In this document: in pieces, positions 54,201-64,000 of the stretch
How the letters are laid out: each line of letters begins with the position of its first letter
Position numbering within the stretch: the first letter of the stretch is position 1
Origin: Balanoglossus misakiensis
Lineage: Eukaryota > Hemichordata
DNA: 64,000 nucleotides
Assembly (NCBI GenBank): GCA_040954595.2
Contig: CM082576.2
Coordinates: forward strand, 8,122,001-8,186,000
Direction of reading: 5' to 3'
The notes under the pieces: generated by a model
Seen by the model: only the letters and a program-made list of their open reading frames with translations
Databases searched by the model: none
Told to the model about the DNA's origin: nothing
Translations under genes and position numbers: made by a program

Positions 54201-56530
54201 GAGATAGACTTGTGAAGCCCATTAAGAAACCATCACGCGGAGAAATTTGTCTTCGGGATTCTGCGAGCGAATACGTGCGGGGTCATAGGTTACCGAAGTA
54301 TATTTCTCTCAGTTTTTCAAACTGTCTCCCTGTATACAAATATTACTTTAAAAAAAATCTTACACAGTTTGACGCAAAACTCGGAGACGGTTTTTAAGAT
54401 TGACTGTCAAGATACATGAAAGCAACTGTTACAATGTATTGAACGACTCGGATGGCTCAGAGAAGGTTGAAGAGACAATTAAGAATCCAAATCAATAGCT
54501 GTTGATACGGTTTTTGACCCACTTTACGACCGACGACACTCTATACCATTAGAAGCGCGCGAAGATGTTGACTATACTCGAATTTTGGGGTTTGACTTTG
54601 AATTGATAAAATGCATTGTGTGATTCAAGAAACGTGCGTTTTGCAAAGAGCTTCCAGCACCAAGTCTCGAAAATGTGATTTTTGAAAGACGCTGTGTGCA
54701 TGCTTGAGTTGTTTTTTCCCGCTCATAAAATCTGCCCTGGGAAGAACCGGTGTACAAAATTACCGGTGCGGAGAAACTCTCTTGCCGCAAGAAATTAATC
54801 TGACTCAGAGAAATAGCAGACCGCAGTATCGTTCACCACTCAGCCACATGCTTAAAGCTCCAGTAGTTACATTTGTATATATTTTAGAACTATATATGTA
54901 CATGTCCTTTACAAAAAATAACTAGAAATGACGCCGCACTGCTACCGATAAGTGAAAGTGAATAAAACCGACACAGATCACTCCAGTTTTTCCACACTGA
55001 CTTTATTAGAAGCCCTTTACAAGGTAACGTTTCCCTTTAACCCCAGCGTGAAAAGTGGCGACGTGTTTAGCTAAACTTGCAACAGTAAAATTCGAATTTA
55101 ACCGCATTCTTCAAACAGTGAACTTCGGTACGGCGGTTGTAGGTGCCTGGACACATGATGGTCCGGTTAGTTTACCGTCGCCATCGCTGTTGTGTTATTT
55201 TCAATCATCATTCACCTTATCTTCAAATATGTACGAAGGTGTACAGTTGGAGTCAGGGAGGTATCCGGGTATCGTTTGCACATTAAAAATTCAGAGACCC
55301 AATTCTTGTACAACTTCAGATGTGATGACAAATGCATACGCTTCTCTCGTTGAGCACAGCATGCCATAAGCATCAACTCGAAACAAGAATGGCGAATGCA
55401 ATGTTAATAGATGCAGCCATACAAGCTTTTTAGCCCGCAGCTCTGATGAAACGCAGTGCAATATTGATATTGATCAGAGCACATACATTTATCTAACTGC
55501 TTTATAGACGTTTCTGATCCTGCCATTACAATGGATCGACGGAACAGTCGCGAGGGCGTCATACCAAAACCGCTGCGTATGCTACAGAGTTCGCCGAGGT
55601 CGACGCCAATCATTTCGCAATACCGCGAAATGCTCGGCGGGGCTAGACGGCTTGGATGAATGCAATCAACCCAGCTGGTGCAATTCGTGGAACGCTGACG
55701 ACCGCCGACTGTTTCTGACGTGTGTGTACCTGTAAATATTAATCATGCATTTGAACACTTCTGCGAATGTGAAAATGCTACAAATTTGTTATAATCCAGC
55801 AAGGAAACGTGCTTCGGCTGTATAAAACCACGGTCACTCCACCACATTATCGTTTCAAGTCTATATAGTGCGTGTCCGGACCGGAAATCAAACTTCGCAA
55901 GACTGTATCCAGCATAAAAAGTGCCTAACCACTGCAAGTGCAAAGGTCATTAAAATGCGAAAGCCGTTTGCATACTTTCTCCAGGGATAAAAGATTGGAA
56001 GACACGTAGGCCGACACGTCAGCCTAAAATGGCACTCGAACTCAACTCCGCTACTTGAAGTGAGCTCTCACAGAAACGCGCGTAAGACCATTGTCAAGAA
56101 TAATTGGATTCGGTTACAGTCTGCAGTCACTGTGAAAAGGTGTGCGTCACTGGTGTAAAATGTTAAATCGATATATCCTCTTACGAGGACCACTTGGAAA
56201 GTGAGACGCTGTCTCCTGGAAGGGGAGTCATGTTTCCGCGATTGACTTTACCTACGCAAATCAAGAAAGGGGAGAGGATAGAAGAGGCGAGTCATCTATT
56301 GATTCGTGTCTGATGTGTTGTCAATATATACCGGGCCGTAGCAACCACATTTAAAGGAATTATTACACCTATTTTTATTTCATTTGAGTGTAAAAGATTC
56401 ATTTAGTAAAATAACCATTTTATCCAAATCAAGACATTATATTTTGGCTGTGGTTTTCTATAATTAATGATTCATTAATAAAATCGTCGAAATTCATGTC
56501 CCTCAGAAAAAATCTCAATTCGTATTTGTC
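42207..56530. other. Long gene-poor region
   Basis: About 14 kb without a recognisable exon. The start presumably holds the 3' UTR of the recombinase-like gene. Open frames up to 142 codons (53221-53649) show no family similarity. Microsatellites are short here. Non-repetitive AT-rich blocks, for example 48.7-49.0 kb with several AATTG/TTAATC cores, could be regulatory, but I cannot show this. Confidence 0.45.
52219..52236. repeat. Poly-G tract
   Basis: A run of about 17 G. Similar runs occur at about 31107-31120 (G) and 34600-34614 (C). Length calls in such runs are often unreliable. Confidence 0.9.
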
Positions 56531-56540
56531 GCGTATAGAC

Positions 56541-56557
56541 CACGTGACATGACGTCA
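56541..56557. promoter_or_regulatory. E-box plus CRE motif pair upstream of a THAP-like exon
   Basis: CACGTGAC (56541-56548) is followed by TGACGTCA (56550-56557), a perfect palindromic CRE. Together they resemble a proximal promoter about 95 bp before the THAP-like coding segment. Motifs are seen; function is inferred. Confidence 0.45.
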
Positions 56558-56649
56558 TTGGGGGAAGTCGTTGCCAGTATGTAAACAGTGATATCGTTGC
56601 ACAGCTTAGCCCAAAGCGAGAGTCCCGCGTTTCCATCATTATTATCAAA

Positions 56650-56780
56650 CGATGCGTCGTCGGGGGCTGTAAAAACACTATCCGTAGTGTACATAGTGTA
56701 CATAGATTTCCGAAAAGCAAAGGACTGAGAGAAAAATGGGAGCGCTTCGTACAAAACGGCCCAAAGGTCACTACATCACC
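56650..56780 (+). other. THAP zinc-finger-like half-domain (possible exon or relic)
   Basis: One plus-strand frame reads RCVVGGCKN, then VHRFPKSKGLREKWERFV, then NGPKVTTSP. This matches the first half of a THAP (C2CH) DNA-binding domain: the C-x4-C pair, the HRFP core and the invariant Trp. The frame meets TAA at 56782, but CC|GTAAAG at that point is a plausible donor in phase 2. THAP domains normally continue to a C-x2-H pair, and I found no downstream exon with it. There is no in-frame ATG between the upstream stop (56545) and the first Cys. It may be an exon of a gene with an unseen start, or a decayed fragment of a THAP-bearing transposon such as a P element. Confidence 0.55.
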
Positions 56781-56789
56781 GTAAAGGTA

Positions 56790-58913
56790 ATGATGAATGG
56801 AACTGTACCGGTGTTATGCCAGTTTTGGGTAACCGGTCGCTTGTGAACAGGGAGTTTATCTGTGATATTTATGTATGAAATTTGTTGTCCCATTACGTTT
56901 TTTTCACAACTGAGATGTCAGCAATGATGTTTTAGTACGGACCATGTCGGCATGGCGTAGTGCCGCGCACCGGGTTCTTAGTGTATATATCGGTGATCAG
57001 ACGAGCGCAGACCTCCGTATCGGGGAGGCAGATCGGCTACGAGAATATTTGAGTTTCACTGAACCACTCCCTGAATATTTATTGTAAAATAAAAACAAAC
57101 AAACAGAAAATGATGCTTATTCACCAATCTATATTTCCCACTCGAGAAGACTCTGGCGAATCTCGACCCGCGCTTGCAGGCATTTCTTCGCTCGGTACAT
57201 CGACGGATTCCCCACCAGCCCGAACAGGTTGAGGAGAGACCTCACCTCACGCCTTGCTGGTTCAAATCTATACGGCTGTGACAGGAATTTCCTTGAAAGC
57301 AGCGACGAAGAGCCCAAAACTCTCCATCGCTACTGTCTGAATCTTATACTCTCCCAACAAAATGCCTCGTCACTGACCGTGTTTACCGTTGACGCCATAA
57401 AAGTCAAGTAGACGACATGTACGCCTCTCGATGCGATGAATTGTAGACTAAAAGCGAAGGAGAGCCCCCAATGACGTCACACGTAACGGGACCGTTCAGA
57501 CAGAGAGTTTTTTGAAGGAGTGAACATTTATTAGGATAACATTTATTCATCGACGAGAATAAAAAAAAAACGACACCAGAATTCAAATCATGAATGCAAT
57601 TTTAGTTTACAGTCAAACAATGAAAAATATTTTTTGATAGGTGTAATAAACTCTTTAAAACACACGAACGTGTCGCGACGCATCTGCACAGTCGGCATCA
57701 ATAACACTTTTTCTTCTTCACACATGAAGATATTTGATTTGAGTAAATTTATACAAAGAACAACATAGCTTATAAATTCAAAAAACAATATACTTATATA
57801 ATTATATTATTTATTGTATACTTGTATATTGTATACTGCTCATGCGTATATAGCAGGTCGCAATGTTTATAATCTTATGGTTGGGTTACGACTGGGCGTT
57901 TCGCTGGATGTGACTATGATTTTAAACGCACGGTGAAAATAGTCAACATGATACTTACTGTGTGATCATTCGAAGAGCGTTTCAATAGAGAAACAACCCC
58001 GCAAACATGGTGAATGGAGACTTTACCTGTGTAAATGTTTGACTAAATTCAATTTGACTGTACCTACGTAAACATTGAAAAAAATTGAATCAAATTGAAC
58101 GACGACCGCAGGCTTGCGTGAACATGAATGAGAACATCGTGACTGTTGAAATCACTCGCAGTAAATAACATTTGTAGTCCACCGCTAAATAAAATTTACC
58201 ATTGCAAATATTCAATTTCAATCGCTTGAAAGGGGGAGCGTGACTAAAGACGCCGGTGTGTTTTCCCATTAATTCGTAATTTCAATGGACAATAGTAATG
58301 TTTACTCTCAAATTCGGTCGCTAGATAATAGAAAGGAGGGAGTGATTGCCATGGTAACCATCAAACAGTACCCTTGGTATTGATGTCTGCTAAGAGTGAA
58401 TGTTCTACTGTATATTGAATAAGCTATAAAGGTAGCTAATCAACCGCTTTATGGGGAACACAAACATGATAAGTACCGAACATTTTGACCCCGTTTCTAT
58501 ATACGTAGCTTTCCGCACGTGGCACAAATGTCGATGACAGCGCGTCATGGAAATATACAAATGTTTCCGAACTGCGTTCAATCAGACGAGTGTATATCAT
58601 ATCCTTTATCCAGAACTAAAATCACTAAGAATGTTGACTTGAAATCGACGCCCCGGTTACAAAGAAACCGATTATTCCTTTCAGCGCGGATCGATAATCA
58701 GGAGAATAGGTAGCAAAGCTATCCCATTTCCACTTAAAACGTATACCTTTGTGTTCAATGCTGTTCCCTGAAGGGTTTTCAACGTCGGACTTATCAGAGT
58801 ATGCACGTGGTATACTTCAATCCAAATTTCAATCCAATTTTATTGTTCGTATCAGAGAGAGAGAGAGAGAGTTCTTGTTCGTTTCAGAGAGAGAGAGAGA
58901 GGGTTCTTGTTTG

Positions 58914-58950
<37 letters not shown>

Positions 58951-61900
58951 TGTTTTATGTCATAAATTCGCTGTATAATACACCGCGTTTGGGCATCAAT
59001 GTTTAATGTTAAGATCCCACGCTGCAATAAAATTGTACCATTGCACTGACTGTACGTACAGAAACACTCAGAATTTTGAATACATTTCCACTTTGATATT
59101 ATCTACTGTGTTATTGCAACGATAACAAAAACAACGTCATAAATTTATTGCAAAAAAAATGACGGAAACAACAAAGTCATAAAAATCCGAAACATGGCGA
59201 ATAAAGAGATTATTTCTACATAGCTTTTCATTACAGATAATACCACCATCAACCTAGTGTACAAACATAATCAAATTAAATGACATTCAATAATCGGTTT
59301 GTTTTATAGAATAAAGCGGTTGTTTCTCTTTGATGGGCCGACGAGGCGACAATGATGATATTAGGTGTATCACTATAAAATATACGGCCCATCCCGCGCC
59401 AGTATTCACGGCCATGTATACTCGTGGGGAGCAACACCCGGTCAACACCTGGTCATCACATGTCGCCAGATTGCACATGTTGTCAGAAAACTCGATTTCG
59501 CTGTTGCTCAGAACTTTGCAGCGCTGTATATCAAAAGGAAAAGGCCGTTAAAACCAAGATGAACTTGAAGCGCTTATAGAAGTGTTACACAGTAAAAAGA
59601 AGTGCTGCAGTTAATTAGATAAAATGCAATGATATATAGATGCCATCAATCAAATTAATGAAACCGTGGATTCGCATATTCTCTTTTGACGCTGCAAGGT
59701 GTTACACGAACAATATAGTTGTGATCCATCATAATTATTTTCAGAGTTTCGTGTATCCCTTTGTGCTTGCTAAAGCACATTGAAAGACTTTGAACTAGTG
59801 CGCACGGTTCGCATGGTCATGCATTACGGCTGTTACAAAATGAATTTAAGTCCGGACGTGAAAAGATTTCAACACCTTATAATTTACCGCCTTGTAATAA
59901 CTGCCCGTGTACGTGACTACAGTTCTGCAAAGGCGTTCTAACAAGATTTAGCTTGATCGTGACTGCATGCGTGTCAAAATGTCGTTAAGCCCGTCATAAG
60001 TCCCCCACTGTCTTCCTAAGAGTGACTTTAATACATAAAGAGACGAAAAAATATCTGCCCATCGCGCTTTCCTGCACGCAAGTTTCGCAAGGAAATGGTT
60101 AATAACTTAATGCTTCTATATTCATCCTGAAAATGACCCACAAGCATTTTCAAGGTCAGATCTGCAAGTTAAATGGCACAGAAAATGTGGGCAATGATGC
60201 CTTTCAATATACCGTTCTTTATGAACATCAGCATCGTAGTTTTGTCCAGAGAGAATATACATATTATGATACGTTGCCATAGGAACCGATCCTATTCAAA
60301 ATGTTCGGCTGAACTATATGCTGATACTAGCTGTTCATGTTGTCATAGCGGTTCAAAGGACATTAGTAACAGTATATTTGACATGCATGGCTAAACTAGC
60401 AATTATCAGTGTGACACCTTGTGTACTATAGGGATTTGATGACAACTCATTGAGAAAATATTACCGGGGTAAGAAGCTAAAATGTACGTAACAAAGCTCA
60501 GGAGAACATTCCTTAAGAGCATTGAGGGTAAAGATTTGTGCTTGCCAAATAAGCATATATTGAAGCACTGAACATTAAATGTTTTATCTGGCTCTTGAAC
60601 TTTTACCAAGAAAGAAAATTATTGCATCTTAGACTTGTCACCAGGTGATGCTACAAGTCACTGACAAGTAATTTCATACAACTGTTAACCTTTATTTGTT
60701 GTTGAAGAGTCGTGCGATTTTCTCCCAAGATGATGTTGCCAGTGCATTGCGATAAAACCGCCTTTTCTGGGGTCCCACCGTCGAGATGAGTGCCTCTATT
60801 CAGTTTCAGCCACCCACCGGTTGCGCTGATACGTTTTGTCAAGATACGTGCCGACGAAGAATGCTCAAGTTCCCCGCTCCTCAAGAGATTACTGGACGCT
60901 GGGGGCCCGTCCTTTGTGGAGTCATTTCCCGGGAGTCGTGTAGTCGTCACAACTGTTCCCTCCTGAGTTGCACTCGTCCATACGATACGATATCGTGATA
61001 TAAAGGGTTGTGAAAGATTATGCCTGCGGTCCGAAGGTTATGAGGATATGTGCCATCGACGTATATCATTTCAATGGTCTCCAAGGTTCCTGCCTGGCGT
61101 CTAAACGTCCAAACCCCGCCAATTAACACACACATTGACTCTGCTACAGAAAGATTCGTATTCTTACATTTCAAACTGTTCAAAATGATCTAGAGTCTCG
61201 GAACAGAAATCTGAATACATGTATCAGATATTGACATGACATCCAGGAAGACATCAGACAGCGACTCAAAACACACATTTTAAAAAGCTTTCGCCTGCGA
61301 CACATTCCTTCGTTCTCCTTGTCAGCTCAGCCGTATTTTTATATGATTTTGACGTAATATTAAACACTAATAGACGCACGATGAAAGACTTGTTTTTTGC
61401 ATTTACTATCCTACACAGTGTCGTGACCATGATTCAAAAGAAAGGTACACAATTTCAAAAGACTGCAATTACCCGGCAGTCAGTAAAAGGCTGTGATGTA
61501 CATCCACCCTTTGTATTCACTCAGCGCCTGAAGTAAATTACAGTTTAAACAGCAGTATCAACAGTTTTATTTGACAGATATTTTACTGCCCAGACGCTAT
61601 TCATTTTAGTAAGTGACCCCGGGTGCCGGGCTATTGTCAAAATTCCAGGCACTGTACACAACGTGGAATAAAAGATGATTATGCAAAGAGCGAACTGACA
61701 TTGCATATGGGTTCTTATGGCAAATAGATGGATATGAATATTTTTTTTACAAATGAACCAATTACACAATATGCGACGGGGCCGTCAGCAGCAAACATAC
61801 ACTCAATTTGACTTTTTCTATAGTAATCAGATAGAAAAGAAATGCTTACATTTGCAATAACGATGCTCATGGCACAGAGGCTGCAGTAGAGACAGACAAT

Positions 61901-63229
61901 GTGTGGCATGGAAACAGTCAGACGCTGTTCATTAAAACCTGGTGATCGAGGGGCAACGACCCGCGGCCATCGCATATTTCTATTTTTGAGAGTGAAAGGC
62001 AAAGCGCATTTATCATCCGAGCATCGTCATGTAGACGGCAACGAGAGATGGCAAACTCTTTGAGTCGTGTTTATTTTAAATTTGAAATATAGGAGTCTCC
62101 CTGACGCCCTAGTGCATAAAATATTGTCCTGAAAACTGTTTAAGTATAAAACACATGAAAATGAAAAATAGAAGTATTCCTTTAATTTGGCCTCATCATG
62201 GGGGTTTATGGAAATGTGTTCTGGTAACGAGAGAAATAAAATAAGAAACGCACGTAACCTTGAACTACGCTTATCCCCTCTCCATTTATTAAATCGACTG
62301 TTGAGAAACAATCAAACCTTCATAAAAATACTGAGAAATCGATGATTGCAACATGTGTAATGGATAAACATTACCCAGTCGAAATCATCTTACATAACAT
62401 TAATCATTATTTCGTCAGTCATTTGAACTCTATTTACCAATCGATTTGAAAAAAGAGAAGGCGGTTAAACTCCGCATCGCACAAGAGAACGTATTACGCA
62501 TAAAATTGAACATTTATCAAAAATCGATAAGGCACACAGACAGTGCGTTTGTTGTGCAGCGCGTGACATTATTTTAACCGAATTGTAGATAAGGTTTTCT
62601 CAAAGAGCACGGGTCGTTTGCCGGAAGAAAGAATCTTAAGTAGATTTCTCTAAATACCATGTTTGGTAAATTGACATAATAATGTCAGGGTATGTTTCCT
62701 TGCACGTGGATGCAAAAACTATACGTAACTGTGCGTAACGACATTGAGTGACTCGTGTGTAAAGAAAAACCCAGATAATAATGCAAAAAGTGATGTTCCA
62801 TCCATATATTGCCCCAATTCTTTGATTATTATTCAAATTGTTCTTGTGGAGACGGATAACAGGAAATGTATTAGTGCTCCCGTGTAAAATTCCAAAGCAA
62901 GTTAAAGATTACCCCTGTTTAATGTACACACACGCGTTTTACGCTATTCGCTTTAATGCGACACCGTCCCCCCCCCCTCCCCCGATAGATTGTTTTCACT
63001 TTTCGGTGTTTCTTTTTCGTTTCTTATACACCGAATAAGTTGTGTACAAAACTGAATTGTAAATGTAGAGTGTTTATTTGCGGGGAGAATCCTGGCCCGC
63101 AGGATAATTAGCCAAATCCGTAAAAAATCTGAATGTGAGAAAATATATCATAAATTTACATCAGACGATAATGATATAATTCGTGATGTACCAATTTTTC
63201 AAGACATACATCTGTTTCATCACGTTAGT
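56790..63229. other. Gene-poor region between the THAP-like segment and the GPCR
   Basis: No recognised coding exon. Short open frames at 57129-57411 and 60947-61183 were examined without finding a family. The interval contains the interrupted GA tract at 58.85 kb and the hairpin at 63.23 kb. Confidence 0.45.
58854..58946. repeat. Interrupted (GA)n tandem array
   Basis: Three GA runs separated by closely related spacers (TTCTTGTTCGTTTCA and GTTCTTGTTTGTATCA). This suggests a larger duplicated unit around a GA microsatellite. Confidence 0.85.
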
Positions 63230-63260
63230 CCACAATCCCTATGTAGTAGAGGGACTGTGG
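63230..63260. repeat. Hairpin sharing its arm with the NPC2-intron hairpin
   Basis: CCACAATCCCT (63230-63240) pairs with AGGGACTGTGG (63250-63260) with one mismatch. AGAGGGACTGTG is shared exactly with 29786-29797. Confidence 0.75.
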
Positions 63261-63436
63261 TAAGTCTATTGCTTCGAACTTGTTGAAAGTCGACCTTTTA
63301 GACATCGACGACTGTAGCTGTCACTTCTTTAACCCAGAGCGATTGCAATCCTGTCCACTGTCGATACGACGTGCTCTCAAGGTCAGCGCAACTGGCAGTG
63401 TTAAAATACTTTCGGATAAGGCGTCCAAGAGTTTGA

Positions 63437-64000
63437 TTATGATCTTTCCGTCTTCCCTTGATGATTGTCGGTGTACGTTTCTGAAATGCTGACCACGGTC
63501 GTCGTCGTATTTCCCGTCAGTAGCCAGCGGCACGCCACGCAGTAGACAAGCCGACGGTACGCCCGGCGGAACTGCGGGTTCGTCATGCCGTAGATGATGG
63601 GGTTGATGGCGCTGTTGGCGAACCAGAGCGCGCCCAGTCCGAACGGCGCGTCTTGCGTTGGTAGGGCGACGGTGGCGAAGATGTGCGGGACGAGGAAAAT
63701 GATGTAGACCACCAGCACGAGCAAGAGCGCCCGCGTGACAGCGATCTCCCTGGGAGACACGCTTGTCGTGGCCGTCGTCGACGTCGACTGTATCTGCCTT
63801 CTCGCCTGTCGTATTCGCTGCCAGATTTTGAAGTAGGAGAAGGAAATGGCGGGAAAAGGCACGACAAAAGCGACCACGAATCCGATAACCATGAAGTATA
63901 TCCCGCTGCCGTACTTGTCGAAGAGGCAAAGTTGCTCTCGTCGAAGGTAGTAGTACCGCGAGAACGAGAAAAAGGGAATACTGCTTACCGCAACACCGTA
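63437..64000 (-). CDS. Class A (rhodopsin-like) GPCR, C-terminal part
   Basis: The minus-strand frame is open from the window edge (64000) to the stop at 63437-63439: 187 residues from the end of TM4 to the C-terminus. Seen in order: an extracellular loop with one Cys (QLCLFDKY), TM5 with the conserved Pro (FVVPFPAISFSYFKIW), a short basic third loop (RIRQARRQ), TM6 (ALLLVLVVYIIFLVPHIFATV) and TM7 with NSAINPIIYG, the class A NPxxY motif. A basic helix-8 segment (FRRAYRRLV) with Cys residues for palmitoylation follows, then a Thr/Ser-rich tail. The TM6 CWxP motif is replaced by FLVP. The ligand class is unknown; the short basic third loop and TM7 recall melatonin-like receptors, but only loosely. 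The N-terminal half, including DRY, lies beyond the window. Confidence 0.87.
   Translation of the reverse strand, partial: YGVAVSSIPFFSFSRYYYLRREQLCLFDKYGSGIYFMVIGFVVAFVVPFPAISFSYFKIWQRIRQARRQIQSTSTTATTSVSPREIAVTRALLLVLVVYIIFLVPHIFATVALPTQDAPFGLGALWFANSAINPIIYGMTNPQFRRAYRRLVYCVACRWLLTGNTTTTVVSISETYTDNHQGKTERS

Noticed and set aside
57230-57265. GGTTCAAATC resembling a tRNA B box
   Set aside because: No matching A box or acceptor stem at the right distance.
60947-61183. 78-codon minus-strand frame with a regular-looking composition
   Set aside because: Compared by eye with protease and scavenger-receptor patterns without a convincing match.

Overview
This is a nuclear genome window from an animal. 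Genes are split by short GT-AG introns, triplet and GA microsatellites are frequent, and gene-poor DNA lies between compact housekeeping genes. The gene content fits a marine invertebrate. A deuterostome such as a hemichordate, echinoderm or amphioxus is my guess from general appearance only; no marker fixes the species.

Layout. 1-12.3 kb has no recognisable gene. It holds long (GAT)n, (CAT)n and (GA)n microsatellites and, at about 2.08-3.35 kb, a block dense in AATTA homeodomain-type cores that looks like a regulatory element. 12.3-31.3 kb is a compact cluster of five readable genes: GDPGP1 (+), BABAM2/BRE (-, convergent with GDPGP1), DDX28 (+, divergent from BABAM2 across a 170-bp shared promoter), TRMT5 (+) and NPC2 (+). 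I rebuilt their exons by matching splice sites, intron phase and family similarity. GDPGP1 comes out at 373 aa, BABAM2 at 381, DDX28 at 580, TRMT5 at 533 and NPC2 at 153, all close to family size.

33.4-42.2 kb holds the most unusual locus. A shared 5' part of four exons can splice in frame to either of two 3' ends: three exons encoding a BEN domain with their own stop, or two exons encoding a Crypton-type tyrosine-recombinase-like (DUF3504) domain. Intron phases make the two ends mutually exclusive. Inside the locus a roughly 1.88-kb block is present twice in tandem with no difference seen. The junction makes a new consensus splice donor that turns a truncated exon into a phase 0/0 cassette. 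This is either a very recent duplication or an assembly artefact. The recombinase-like domain has Gly where the catalytic HxxR Arg is expected and ends before the Tyr region, so it looks domesticated or decayed.

42.2-63.4 kb is gene-poor. It holds an isolated THAP zinc-finger-like half-domain at 56.65-56.78 kb, just downstream of E-box and CRE motifs, plus scattered microsatellites and hairpins. The right edge carries the 3' part of a class A GPCR on the minus strand.

The genes do not form one pathway. They cover nucleotide-sugar quality control (GDPGP1), DNA-damage/deubiquitinase scaffolding (BABAM2), mitochondrial RNA handling (DDX28), tRNA m1G37 methylation (TRMT5) and lysosomal sterol transfer (NPC2).
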